The notes under the pieces are model-generated. The model saw only the letters and a list, made by a program, of their open reading frames with translations, searched no databases and was not told where the DNA came from. Shown here piece after piece: positions 17,757-26,319 of a stretch of 64,000 nt of DNA. Location: positions 4,526,001 through 4,590,000 of the forward strand of contig NZ_CP045096.1 in assembly GCF_009184865.1 (NCBI RefSeq), written 5' to 3'. Position 1 is the first letter of the stretch. Every line of letters begins with the position of its first letter. A program made the translations under genes and the position numbers. This DNA comes from Streptomyces phaeolivaceus (GTDB lineage: Bacteria > Actinomycetota > Actinomycetes > Streptomycetales > Streptomycetaceae).

Positions 17757-18305
17757 TCACCCCTCCCATCTCGCCTCTTCGTCCGGGGTGTCGGGGCTGG
17801 CGAAGTGGAAGGGGACCGACAGGCGGGTCGCCAGGGCCCGGCCGGCGTGGGTGGCGGCCTCGGCGGAGGGGTGGCCCGGGGCGCGGGCCGTCCGCTCCTC
17901 GCCGAGATGGCGCTCGGCCGTGCCCCGGTAGATGGTGGCCAGCGGGTGCTCGCCCTCGGGGTCGGCGGTGTGGGCCAGCAGGATCACGAACCAGTCGTGG
18001 ACCGTGTCGCCGTCCCAGATCGCCTCGATGGCGACGACGCGGCCGGGGAGGCCGGTGGCGAGGGCGGTCAGGGAGTCCTCGTCGAGGGGGCTGTCGGGGG
18101 TGCGGGCGACGCGTTCGCCGTGGTGGAGATAGCGGTCGTGGACGACGTGCTGGGCGTCGTTCAGGCCGAGACCCTGGGCGCGGCCGGCGGCGAGGACGGC
18201 GCGGACCGCCGGGAGCATGGCGTCCTGAAGGACGTATCCGTCGACCTGCGCACGGATGCCGGCGGGCAGTCGTTCCCACCACTCGGACCACTCGGACGTG
18301 TTCAT
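17757..18305 (-). CDS. Hypothetical protein
   Basis: This is a 182-residue soluble protein read from ATG 18305 (MNTSEWSEWWERLPAGIRAQ). The frame continues upstream through the protease gene as a shadow. It contains an ordered core (DAMLPAVRAVLAAGR, IEAIWDGDTVHDWFVILLAHT) and no membrane segment or cysteine motif. I do not recognise the family. It is convergent with the HelD/HelR-type gene, with a gap of about 28 bp, and lies downstream of the secreted protease gene, separated by a hairpin. Confidence 0.65.
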   Translation of the reverse strand: MNTSEWSEWWERLPAGIRAQVDGYVLQDAMLPAVRAVLAAGRAQGLGLNDAQHVVHDRYLHHGERVARTPDSPLDEDSLTALATGLPGRVVAIEAIWDGDTVHDWFVILLAHTADPEGEHPLATIYRGTAERHLGEERTARAPGHPSAEAATHAGRALATRLSVPFHFASPDTPDEEARWEG

Positions 18306-18338
18306 GACGTCGACGGTACGGGAAGGCGCGGACGCGAC

Positions 18339-18375
18339 GGCCCCCGGCGACCGACCGCGAAGGTCACCGGGGGCC
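18339..18375 (-). terminator. Hairpin terminator after secreted protease gene
   Basis: ggcccccggcgacc at 18339-18352 pairs with ggtcaccgggggcc at 18362-18375 (14 bp with one G-U), just past the stop of the protease gene on the minus strand. Confidence 0.65.
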
Positions 18376-18406
18376 GGGGCCGGGGCCGGGCTGTCGTGCG
18401 GGGGGC

Positions 18407-19663
18407 CTACTTGAACTTGTTGCTGGTCGCCAGATAGACCTGCTTGGCGTTCTTGCCGAGGCGCGGCCCGGTGATGAACGTGGAGCGGTCGCTGAGGGAG
18501 TTGTTGGAGACCAGGTAGGTGCGGCCCTTGTAGGTCGTGAACCAGGGGCCGCCGGAGGCGCCGCCGTTCATGGTGCAGCCGACCATGTACTGGGCCGGGT
18601 AGTCGCTCGGGTAGCTGTAGCCGAGGACGAACCGCTTGGTGGCGCCCTGGCAGTGGTACATCTTCGAGCCGTCGTACGGGGCCTCGGCCGGGTAGCCGCG
18701 GACCTTCATGTTCTTGACCTTGTTGGCGGCGGGGGCGTCGAACCACACCGGCAGCGCCGAACCGAGGCGCTCCTCAAGGGACTTGGCGCCCTTCTCCGGC
18801 TTCACGTGCAGTACGGCGTAGTCGTACGCGGCGGCCACGGTGCCCTCGCTCGCGGCGCCGCCCTTGATCCAGGTGCCGGAGGTGGTGGCCCAGTCGGCCC
18901 AGGCGATGCCGTACGGGGAGACGTTGCCCGCGCGGTAGTTCTTGGACGCCTGGGCGATGTTCAGCTTGCCCGTGTTGTTGAAGGACGGGACGAAGGCGAT
19001 GTTGCGGTACCAGCCGCCGCCCTTGCCCGCGTGGACGCAGTGCCCGGCGGTCCACACGAGGTTGGACTTGCCCGGGTGCGCCGGGTCCTTCACGACCGCG
19101 GCGGAGCAGACGCTCGACCCCTGGGGCGTGGTGAAGAAGAGCTTCCCGACCGGGGCGGCGTTCTTGTGGTAGGTCGCCTTGACCTTGGCGGCCTGCTGCT
19201 TCTTGACCTTGCCGTCCGGCAGCCAGACCTGGGTGGTCTTGCTCGACCCGGTGGCGGTGTTGCCCGCCTCGGCGACGGCCGGCAGGTCGGGCAGGTTCTC
19301 CTGGGCCTCGGCGATGCGCTCGGGCGTCCAGAAGTCCTCGATGTACGGGTTGGCGAAGTCCTCGGCCCTGGAGGCCCAGTCGCCGCTGAAGTCCTGCCAG
19401 CCACCGTCCTTCCACTGGCGCAGCGCGTCGCCGGACAGCTCGGTGGGCACGCCCTCCGGGAGCTTGAATCCGCCGACGGTCGTGTCACCGCCGCCCTCGT
19501 TCTCGCCGGTGTCGACGCCGTCGCCCGCGTCGGCCTGGGCGGTCGTCGAGTCCGAGGCCTTGGCCCCGCCCTCCTCGGTCTTGCCGCAAGCGGTGGTGGT
19601 GACCATGATCGCGGCGATCACGGCGGCCGCGGCCGTGAGGCCGCGGCGGCGTATGAATGGCAT
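18407..19663 (-). CDS. Secreted trypsin-like serine protease (lipoprotein)
   Basis: This 418-residue exported protein has a basic N-terminus, a hydrophobic core and a lipobox ending TTTAC (Cys about residue 26), so it is probably membrane-anchored. An acidic Gly/Asp-rich linker and a propeptide-like region precede the peptidase domain. The catalytic triad is visible: His in VWTAGHCVH, Asp in AAYDYAVLHV and Ser in NGGASGGPWF. Paired cysteines flank the His and Ser blocks. Its target is unknown. It is divergent from the NLP-family gene, so both secreted proteins share the intergenic control region. Confidence 0.88.
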   Translation of the reverse strand: MPFIRRRGLTAAAAVIAAIMVTTTACGKTEEGGAKASDSTTAQADAGDGVDTGENEGGGDTTVGGFKLPEGVPTELSGDALRQWKDGGWQDFSGDWASRAEDFANPYIEDFWTPERIAEAQENLPDLPAVAEAGNTATGSSKTTQVWLPDGKVKKQQAAKVKATYHKNAAPVGKLFFTTPQGSSVCSAAVVKDPAHPGKSNLVWTAGHCVHAGKGGGWYRNIAFVPSFNNTGKLNIAQASKNYRAGNVSPYGIAWADWATTSGTWIKGGAASEGTVAAAYDYAVLHVKPEKGAKSLEERLGSALPVWFDAPAANKVKNMKVRGYPAEAPYDGSKMYHCQGATKRFVLGYSYPSDYPAQYMVGCTMNGGASGGPWFTTYKGRTYLVSNNSLSDRSTFITGPRLGKNAKQVYLATSNKFK

Positions 19664-19976
19664 GGAGACGTCCCCCGTGTGACTGCAACCTTGTCATGCC
19701 CTCGCTTAGCGGGGCGGGGACAACTATGCCCGCGCGCGGGCGCGAAACGATCTCCGAGCGGGCCTTCCCGGCGACTTCGCACACAACAACTACGCGGGGG
19801 AGATCTGCCCGTGATGTGAGCAGCGAGGCAAGTCACAGATTCCTCACAACTATTGATTCTTCATCACTCCGACACCTCCCGGCACTTGTGCGCTACCCAT
19901 CGGTAGGGCGAATCTGACCTGCGCATGCCACCCCCCACATCGGCATCCCCGCGCCGCGGTCCACCAGGAGGACGCA
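19664..19976. other. Divergent promoter region between two secreted-protein genes
   Basis: This 313-bp stretch has lower GC than its surroundings near 19830-19880 (caactattgattcttcatca), which in Streptomyces often marks promoters. No gene, terminator or operator could be placed with confidence. Separated gtga and tcac half-sites occur, but without the spacing of a Crp box. Confidence 0.4.
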
Positions 19977-20747
19977 GTGAAGACAGGCTCCCGCATCGGC
20001 AGATCCGTACTCACCGTCGGCGGCGCCCTCGCGCTCGTCGTCGGCATCGCCGGCAGCGCGTACGCGGCGCCCCCGGCCGCGCTGCCGGCCAACGCGGAGA
20101 CGCTGGAGACCACCTGGCAGCCGGCGTACGACTACGACACGGACGGCTGTTACCCGACCCCGGCGATCGGCCCCACCGGCACGGTCAACGGCGGTCTGAA
20201 GCCCACCGGTTCGCTCAGCGGGGACTGCCACGACCAGTCCGACCTGGACAACACCAACGGCTACTCGCGCTACAAGTGCAACAACGGCTGGTGCGCGATC
20301 ATGTACGACCTCTACTTCGAGAAGGACCAGGCGCTCGCCAACAGCAGCATCGGCGGGCACCGAAACGACTGGGAGCATGTGGCGGTCTGGGTGCAGGACG
20401 GGACGGCGAAGTACGTCTCCACGTCCAACCACGGCAGCTTCACCGTGCACGCCGCGTCCTCGGTCCTCTGGACCGGCACGCACCCCAAGATCGTCTATCA
20501 CAAGGACGGCATCAGCACGCACTGCTTCCGTCTCGGCGACTCCAACGACGAGCCGCCGGAGAACCACGAGGGGACGTGGCAGTACCCGCCGCTCGTCGGC
20601 TGGAACGGGTACCCGTCGACGGCGATCCGGGACACGCTCGTCGCGTACGACTTCGGTAGCGCGAACTTCGGTCTCAAGGACGGCAGTTTCGAGTCGAACC
20701 TGACCGCTGCGATGCCGTCGGGTATCTCGTTCAACCCCAACGCGTAG
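19977..20747 (+). CDS. NPP1/NLP-family secreted necrosis-inducing-like protein
   Basis: This is a 256-residue exported protein. The signal peptide MKTGSRIGRSVLTVGGALAL ends near AYAAPP. The mature protein has the NLP fold markers: the central heptapeptide GHRNDWE (family consensus GHRHDWE), four cysteines (GDCHDQ, YKCNNGWCAI, THCFRL) and the terminal FGSANFGLKDGSF block. In plant pathogens NLPs bind plant sphingolipids and cause leakage; in saprophytic Streptomyces the role is unclear. The ATG at 19977 follows a GGAGG-type site (aggaggacgcagtg). One heptapeptide His is replaced by Asn. Confidence 0.9.
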   Translation: MKTGSRIGRSVLTVGGALALVVGIAGSAYAAPPAALPANAETLETTWQPAYDYDTDGCYPTPAIGPTGTVNGGLKPTGSLSGDCHDQSDLDNTNGYSRYKCNNGWCAIMYDLYFEKDQALANSSIGGHRNDWEHVAVWVQDGTAKYVSTSNHGSFTVHAASSVLWTGTHPKIVYHKDGISTHCFRLGDSNDEPPENHEGTWQYPPLVGWNGYPSTAIRDTLVAYDFGSANFGLKDGSFESNLTAAMPSGISFNPNA

Positions 20748-20801
20748 CCCCTGCGGGGGGCTTGGCCGGGGGGTGCGGGGGTGGGTGGGTGGGTGCGTTG
20801 T

Positions 20802-20964
20802 CGGGTGCGGGCCCGGTGGGGCTTCTCGCGCAGTTCCCCGCGCCCCTTAAGTGCCCGCGCCCCTTAAGTGCCTACGGCCCTTTCGGGCCGAAAAAGCACG
20901 GGGCGCAGCCCCTGCTTTTTCAGGGGCGCGGGGAACTGCGCGACCAGCCCCCACCGGGCCCGCA
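20802..20964. repeat. Palindromic intergenic repeat, copy 3 (expanded)
   Basis: The same arms (cgcgcagttccccgcgcccc and ggggcgcggggaactgcgcg) enclose a longer centre with nested hairpins: ctacggccctttcgggccg, and aaaaagcacggggcgcagcccctgcttttt. It lies between the convergent NLP gene and cutC, so it can act as a bidirectional terminator. Confidence 0.85.
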
Positions 20965-20999
20965 GACGAACGACGCGCCCGACAACGCACCCCCCTCGG

Positions 21000-21707
21000 T
21001 CAGCGCGGAGCGGCCACGCGGGTGTCCAGGGCCGTACGCCATGCGCGTACGGCCTCCGCGGCGACCGGCGCGGCCCAGCCGTCCGGGCGGGCCGCCCCGC
21101 CGATGTGGAACGCGTCCACCCGCGCCACCCGCAGCCGCGGCAGATGGGCCAGCCGCAACCCACCGCCGATCATGAGCCGTTGCGTGTAGCCGGGGTCCCC
21201 CCGCCGCGCCGCCTCCGCCAGGAGCACCGGCAGCCCGTCGTCGACCCCCGCCCCCGACCCCGCCGTCAGATACGTGTCCAACCCCGGCAGATCCGCCACC
21301 TGCTTGCGCAAGGCGTCCCGGTCGGCGGCCCGGTCGATCGCCCGGTGGAACGTCCACGACCGCCCGTCCAGCTCCGCCACCACCCGCTCCACCGCGTCCA
21401 CATCCGGCCCGCCCCCCTCCCCCAGGAACCCGAGCACGAACTCCTCCGCCCCCGCCGCGCGCATATCGCACGCCACCCGCACCAACGCGTCCACGTCCCC
21501 CGCCGCGAACCCGTCCGCGAGCCGCAGCATCACCCGTACCGGGATGTCGACCGCCGCCTGCACCTCCACGAACGTCGCGACGCTCGGGGTGAGCCCGTCC
21601 GCCGCCATATCCGCCACCAGCTCCAGCCGGTCGGCACCTCCGGCCTGGGCGGCGACGGCGTCCTCGGCGTCGAGGGCGATCACCTCCAGAAGCGCGCGCG
21701 TGGTCAT
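21000..21707 (-). CDS. cutC: CutC-family copper homeostasis protein
   Basis: This is a 235-residue TIM-barrel protein of the CutC family. The start MTTRALLEVIALDAEDAVAA continues into GGADRLELVADMAADGLTPS, and later come MLRLADGF, FVLGFLGEGG, TFHRAIDRA, LTAGSGAGVDDGL and MIGGGLR. All are in the order expected for CutC. It is thought to affect copper tolerance, but the biochemistry is unsettled. The ATG at 21707 is preceded by GAAGGAAGGGG, whereas the longer frame to 21773 has no site. Confidence 0.88.
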   Translation of the reverse strand: MTTRALLEVIALDAEDAVAAQAGGADRLELVADMAADGLTPSVATFVEVQAAVDIPVRVMLRLADGFAAGDVDALVRVACDMRAAGAEEFVLGFLGEGGGPDVDAVERVVAELDGRSWTFHRAIDRAADRDALRKQVADLPGLDTYLTAGSGAGVDDGLPVLLAEAARRGDPGYTQRLMIGGGLRLAHLPRLRVARVDAFHIGGAARPDGWAAPVAAEAVRAWRTALDTRVAAPR

Positions 21708-21895
21708 GGGGCCCCTTCCTTCGGGCTTCGTCGAGCTACACGTGATGACAACAGGTCTAGTCCAATTGCCCAATCTAGCAACAAGCAGGACTGCTGGACG
21801 CGATCGTCACGTTCAGCACGCGGACGACCACCGTCCGCATCTACCCTGATTTGGGCGCCGTTCAACAAGACCGGCTGCGTGAGAGGGAGTTGGCC

Positions 21896-22131
21896 ATGCC
21901 GAAGCCGAAGACCATCGACCCGTCCCAGTCCACCCGAGCGATGTACGGCGCGGAGCTGCGCCACCGGCGCGAACGGGCGGGCATGTCCCAGGAAGAACTG
22001 GGGGCGTCTCCCCCGATCTCCCCGGCCTCGTCCCCGTCCGCGACAGCAAGAACCCCGCCCGTGGTGTCCTCGTGTTCCGGGCCGCCGCCTGGTCCCGTTT
22101 CGTGGGGGACGTGAGGCGGACGTACTCGTGA
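21896..22131 (+). pseudogene. Fused remnant of an XRE regulator and a DUF397 gene
   Basis: The first 39 codons (MPKPKTIDPSQSTRAMYGAE then LRHRRERAGMSQEELG) are the start of an XRE/DUF5753 regulator, very like the intact gene at 31042. Immediately afterwards, in a different frame, the sequence reads LPGLVPVRDSKNPARGVLVF then RAAAWSRFVGDVRR and a stop, which is the C-terminal half of a DUF397 protein. A deletion has therefore joined the front of one gene to the back of its usual neighbour, out of frame. No functional product is expected. Confidence 0.8.
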
Positions 22132-22263
22132 GTCACGTCCGATCACGGAGTAGAACCTAGGTAGCCGTACTCAGGTGCCCGGCTCTCCGGGACGACATCG
22201 TTGACCTCAGCGCAAGCAGCACCGCAATGGTCAACGTCCCGTCGTCGCAACGGAGTTCACAAA

Positions 22264-22602
22264 ATGACTGCCTCGCCCAGTTCCTCGTCCCGCTCCCTGT
22301 CCCGGACCCTGCGCCGCAACCTGTTGAACCCCGCCGCCCTGGGCTATCTCGCCCTCGTGGCCGCCGTGGGCGTCTGGGTCGGGGTGGACACGCTGTTCGT
22401 CGAGCACGCGGACGCCAGCTTCGCGGGGGTCTGGCTCTTCCTCGTCACCGCGCCCACCTCGTTCCTGTTCGCCGCGCTTCCCGGCGGGCTGCCCTTCGTC
22501 GGGGTCGTCCTCGGGGCCGTGATCCAGGCCTTCGTGGTCGGGGCCGCGTACCGCTGGGCCGTCGAACGGCCCATGAAGAACGCCCACTTGGGCAACGCCT
22601 GA
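22264..22602 (+). CDS. Small membrane protein
   Basis: This 112-residue product from ATG 22264 (MTASPSSSSRSLSRTLRRN) has three hydrophobic segments: ALGYLALVAAVGVWVGVDTLF, GVWLFLVTAPTSFLFAAL and LPFVGVVLGAVIQAFVVGAA. The Ser/Arg-rich N-terminus is presumably cytoplasmic. The family (SCF-type small actinobacterial membrane proteins) is not characterised. The GGAG site is about 9 nt upstream. It precedes the secreted esterase gene on the same strand. Confidence 0.7.
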   Translation: MTASPSSSSRSLSRTLRRNLLNPAALGYLALVAAVGVWVGVDTLFVEHADASFAGVWLFLVTAPTSFLFAALPGGLPFVGVVLGAVIQAFVVGAAYRWAVERPMKNAHLGNA

Positions 22603-22766
22603 CGCTTCGGGACCGTCTTTCCTCGGCAATTTGACGCGCGGGTCGACCGTCTTCCCGAAGAATCCCGTACCGCGGCGGAACCTCGCGCGCCGCCGCCCCC
22701 TCTCTTCCACCGGTCGATTCCGTTCGATTCTGTTCCGGCACAACGATGAAGGTGAAGAGGAAACTC

Positions 22767-23573
22767 ATGCGCAGATTAACGTCGGCTGTCGCCGCCGCTC
22801 TGATGACGTTCGCGGGACTGGGCGCGGCGGGCGCCGCCCCGGCCCAGGCGGCGGCGCCGACAGCCGAGTACGTCGCGCTCGGCGACTCGTACGCCTCCGG
22901 TGTCGGCGCCGGCTCGTACGACCCGGCGAGCGGTGACTGCAAGCGGAGCACGAAGAACTACCCGCACCTGTGGGCGGCGGCCAACCCCGAGTACAAGCTG
23001 AAGGACGTCACCTGCAGCGGGGCGAAGATCCCCGACGTACGGGCCAACCAGCTGTCCGCGCTGAAGCCGACGACGAATCTCGTCACCCTCACGGTCGGCG
23101 GGAACGACGCCCAGTTCGCCCCGGTGGTCGAGGGCTGCCTCACCAAGGACGACAGCTACTGCGAGACCGGCACCATCTGGGCGTCGTACTACGCCAGGAA
23201 CCAGATGGTGAACGAACTCAGCAGCCTGTACAAGGACATCAAGGCCCGTTCCCCGAAGGCGCTGATCCTGGTCTTCGGCTATCCGCAGGCGATCTCCACG
23301 ACCGGTACGTGCGCCCCGATCGAACTCAGCGCCCGCAAGCGCACCGCGATGAACGGCTTCGCCGACGCGCTCGCCGAGGGCACCAAGAAGGCCACGGTCG
23401 ACGCGAGCGTCTACTTCGTCGACATGCGCAAGCAGTTCGCCGGCCACGGCGCCTGCGGCACCGCCCCGTGGATCCACGGCGTCAACCTGGCCGAGAGCGC
23501 CGCGACCTTCCACCCCAACGCGGCGGGCCAGGAGCAGGGCTACGCGGCGAAGTTCCTCGCCACCTGGGGCTGA
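22767..23573 (+). CDS. Secreted SGNH/GDSL esterase-lipase
   Basis: This is a 268-residue exported hydrolase. Its signal peptide MRRLTSAVAAALMTFAGLG ends near AQAAAPTAEY. The blocks of the SGNH family are present: block I ALGDSYASGVGAG with the nucleophile Ser, block III TVGGNDAQF with the oxyanion Asn, and block V ATFHPNAAGQ with the catalytic His. Six cysteines suggest disulfides, as in Streptomyces lipases of this type. An ATG at 22746 is in frame but lacks a ribosome site, while AGAGG sits 7 nt before 22767. Substrates are likely lipid or acyl esters outside the cell. Confidence 0.9.
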   Translation: MRRLTSAVAAALMTFAGLGAAGAAPAQAAAPTAEYVALGDSYASGVGAGSYDPASGDCKRSTKNYPHLWAAANPEYKLKDVTCSGAKIPDVRANQLSALKPTTNLVTLTVGGNDAQFAPVVEGCLTKDDSYCETGTIWASYYARNQMVNELSSLYKDIKARSPKALILVFGYPQAISTTGTCAPIELSARKRTAMNGFADALAEGTKKATVDASVYFVDMRKQFAGHGACGTAPWIHGVNLAESAATFHPNAAGQEQGYAAKFLATWG

Positions 23574-23661
23574 TCCCCGGGTGACCGCACGGCCGGGCCC
23601 AGCCGTGGGGGTTGAGCCCGGCCTCGGTCGCCCGGTCGCGCGGACACGGCACAATGCGGGT

Positions 23662-24345
23662 ATGCCGCCCGACCCTGACACCGTCGACGCCCGCCGGGAA
23701 GCCCTCCGCTACCGGTGGCTGCCCGCGCTGCTCTCCGCACGGGACGGCGCCTGTGATCCGGCGCCGTTCCCGTACGCCGACAACCTGATCGAGCGGTGGG
23801 CCGAGCCGCAGCGGAAGTACCACACGCTCGATCATCTCGTCGCGGTGCTGGACCGCGTCGAGACGCTGGAGGACCACGCGGCCGACGCCGATCTCGTACG
23901 GCTGGCCGCGTGGTTCCACGACGCCGTGTACGCGCCGGACCGGTCGGAGAACGAGGAGCGGTCGGCGCGGCTCGCCGAGCGGGCGCTGACCGAGGCCGGG
24001 GTGCCCGGGGCGAGGGTGGCGGAGGTCGCCCGGCTGGTGCGGCTCACCGTCACCCACGACCCGGCCGACGACGACCCGAACGGCCAGGTCCTGTGCGACG
24101 CGGACCTCGCGATCCTGGCCTCCGAGCCGGACGTGTACACGGCGTACGCCGCCGCCGTACGGGAGGAGTACGGGTTCGTGCCCGACGACGCCTTCCGGGC
24201 GGGCCGGGCGGCCGTACTGCGCCAACTCCTGGACCTGCCGCGGCTGTTCAGGACACCGCACGGCGAGCGGGAGTGGGAGGAACGGGCCCGGGAGAACCTG
24301 CGGACGGAGCTGACCGCCCTGGAGGGCACACCGGCTGACGGCTGA
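23662..24345 (+). CDS. HD-domain metal-dependent phosphohydrolase-like protein
   Basis: This 227-residue soluble protein has an HD-superfamily pattern: the first His in KYHTLDHLVAVLD, the HD pair in AAWFHDAVYAPDRSENE and the later Asp in VLCDADLAILAS. The HD and following acidic residues match the group of predicted HD hydrolases of about 210 residues found widely in bacteria, whose substrate is unknown. The start is ATG 23662. The frame upstream to 23581 lacks coding character. The stop codon falls inside a run of ctgacgg repeats. Confidence 0.82.
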   Translation: MPPDPDTVDARREALRYRWLPALLSARDGACDPAPFPYADNLIERWAEPQRKYHTLDHLVAVLDRVETLEDHAADADLVRLAAWFHDAVYAPDRSENEERSARLAERALTEAGVPGARVAEVARLVRLTVTHDPADDDPNGQVLCDADLAILASEPDVYTAYAAAVREEYGFVPDDAFRAGRAAVLRQLLDLPRLFRTPHGEREWEERARENLRTELTALEGTPADG

Positions 24346-24415
24346 CGGCTGACGGCTGACGGCTGACGGCTGACGGGAACGCGTGCGTACGGGAACGCGT
24401 GCGTACGGGAACGCG
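24332..24415. repeat. Two short tandem arrays
   Basis: Six copies of the heptamer ctgacgg (24332-24377) run over the end of the HD gene, followed by a 14-bp unit gggaacgcgtgcgta repeated about 2.5 times to 24415. Both lie just upstream of the deleted MFS gene. Confidence 0.85.
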
Positions 24416-24443
24416 GCCCGGCGTCCCTCGGTTGCCCCGGTAT

Positions 24444-25136
24444 ATGTCCTCATCCGCCGCTCCCGCGCCCGACGACGCCCACGCCCGCTTCCGCATACCG
24501 CTCTCCGTCTACGTCCTCGGTCTCGCCGTCTTCGCGCTCGGGACCAGCGAGTTCATGCTCTCGGGGCTGCTGCCGCCCATCGCCGAGGACATGGACGTGT
24601 CCATTCCACGGGCCGGGCTGCTGATCTCGGCGTTCGCGATCGGGATGGTGATCGGGGGGCGGGTCGCGGATGCGCACCTCTTCGGCGTCCTGCTCAGCGG
24701 AATCACGGCTTCCACGGTCTTCCTGGTCGCCCTGGCACTGCTCGCGCAGTACGCCGTGGCCGCCGTCCTCCTCTCCTTCCTCCTCGGGGTGTCCTGCTTC
24801 TACACCGCCCCGGCCCTGAACGCCCGCCTCTTCAACGTCGCGGGCGCCGCCCCGACCCTGGCCGGTGCCACCACGACCGCCGCGTTCAACCTCGGCAACA
24901 CCGGTGGCCCCTGGATCGGCGGGGTCGTCATCGACGCGGGCCAGGGCTTCGCCGCCACGGCCTGGGCGGGCGCCGCCCTCACCGCCGCCGCCCTCGGCAC
25001 CACCGCCGTCTCGCTCCGCCTGCACCGGCGCACCCGCGCCTCCCGCCTGGTGGCCAAGTTCGCGGTGGGTGACACCGCCGTGAGTGACACCGCCGTCGCC
25101 GACGCCGCCGTAAATCCGGTACGTACGGACGTCTGA
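24444..25136 (+). pseudogene. MFS drug exporter with large in-frame internal deletion
   Basis: The 230-codon frame begins like an AraJ/chloramphenicol-exporter MFS protein (LGTSEFMLSGLLPPIAEDM then AGLLISAFAIGMVIGG). It then jumps straight to what is normally the last third of such proteins (RVADAHLFGVLLSG ... APALNARLFNVAGAAPTLAGA ... NLGNTGGPWIGGVVIDAG). About 160-170 residues, including helices 3 to about 8, are absent, so only about six helices remain. The reading frame is intact, so a protein could be made, but it is unlikely to transport. A short VSDTAV-type repeat ends the C-terminus. Confidence 0.75.
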
Positions 25137-25156
25137 CCCCGCCTATCCTCGCGGCC

Positions 25157-26278
25157 ATGCGACCAATGGGTGGGGAACAGGTACAGGAGTCCGTCGAGCA
25201 CTGTCTCTCCGTGCTGGGGACGGTGCTGGACCGCGACTGGGAGGGCGCCAAGGCCGGCCGGCTGGACTGGAACTGCCGACAGACCGCCGAGCACATCGCG
25301 TCGGACCTGATCGCCTACGCGGGACAGCTGGCGGGACGGCCCGCGACCCGCTGGGCGCCGTTCGAGATCGACATGGCGGAGTGCGAGGAGAACGCCGACG
25401 TCCTGGAGGTGATCCGGACGACGGGCACCCTGCTCTCCGCCACGATCGCCGCGACCCCGCGCGAGGTCCGCGCCTTCCACCCGTATCCGTTCCGCGCGGC
25501 CGACCGCGAGGGCTTCGCGGCGATGGGTGTCGCCGAGGTGCTGCTGCACACCCACGACATCGCCGAGGGCCTCGGGCTCCCCGCGTCCGCCTCCCTGCCG
25601 CCCGCCGGACCCGGACTGTGCGAGACCGTACTCGCGCGCCTGTTCCCGCACGTCAGGCCCGGTGACGACCCCTGGGCGACGCTGCTGTGGGCCACCGGCC
25701 GGGGCGAGCTGCCGGGCCGCCCGCCGGTCACGGAGTGGCGGTGGAACAACCCGCTGCACATCGAGACCGGGCGGCTCGTCCTGCAAGGCGTCCACCCCGC
25801 CGCCGCGGCCGATCTCGCCGAGGGCGGCACCGGCGGCTTCGAGTGGATCGCGGGCGGCCCGGTGGAGGGGACCCGGGTCGGCGCGGGCCTGGTGTTCCAG
25901 GCGTACGAGGCGGGGGTGCACCGGCCGGAGTGGGGCATGTTCGTGCTGGTGCGCAAGGAGGACGGGCTGGCCGTCGGCGCGCTCGGCCATCACGGCGTCC
26001 CGGACGAGGAGGGCCGTGCCGAGGTCGGCTACGACCTGGTCGAGGGGGCGCGCGGGCACGGTTACATGACCGAGGCGCTGGGCGCGCTGGCCGACTGGGC
26101 GCGGGAGCGGGCCCGGGAACGAGGTGACGTACGGTCGCTGTTCGCGGTCGTCGACAAGACCAACTCCCCTTCGCAGGGCGTGGTCTCACGGGCCGGATTC
26201 ACCAAGGTCAGCGAGGACCGGGGCGACGGGGAACACGGGGAACACGGGGAGCAGTTCGCGTACGAACTCCGGCTGTGA
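25157..26278 (+). CDS. DinB-like (maleylpyruvate isomerase N) domain fused to GNAT acetyltransferase
   Basis: This is a 373-residue two-domain protein. The N-terminal about 190 residues form a DinB/MDMPI-type four-helix domain (EHCLSVLGTVLDRDWEGA, NCRQTAEHIASDLIAYAG, LLHTHDIAEGLGLP) with His positions that could bind metal. The C-terminal about 160 residues form a GNAT acetyltransferase of the RimJ/RimL type (IETGRLVLQG, GYDLVEGARGHGYMTEALGALADWA, VVDKTNSPSQGVVSRAGF), where GHGYMTEA is the acetyl-CoA-binding turn. Substrate is unknown. The 21-bp gap to the deleted MFS gene suggests a former operon. Confidence 0.83.
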   Translation: MRPMGGEQVQESVEHCLSVLGTVLDRDWEGAKAGRLDWNCRQTAEHIASDLIAYAGQLAGRPATRWAPFEIDMAECEENADVLEVIRTTGTLLSATIAATPREVRAFHPYPFRAADREGFAAMGVAEVLLHTHDIAEGLGLPASASLPPAGPGLCETVLARLFPHVRPGDDPWATLLWATGRGELPGRPPVTEWRWNNPLHIETGRLVLQGVHPAAAADLAEGGTGGFEWIAGGPVEGTRVGAGLVFQAYEAGVHRPEWGMFVLVRKEDGLAVGALGHHGVPDEEGRAEVGYDLVEGARGHGYMTEALGALADWARERARERGDVRSLFAVVDKTNSPSQGVVSRAGFTKVSEDRGDGEHGEHGEQFAYELRL

Positions 26279-26319
26279 CCGGCGGTGACGGCGGTGACGG
26301 CGGTGACGGGCGGCGATCG

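Noticed and set aside
19800..19850. Possible Crp box between the protease and NLP genes
   Set aside because: tgtga and tcaca halves are 12 bp apart instead of 6.
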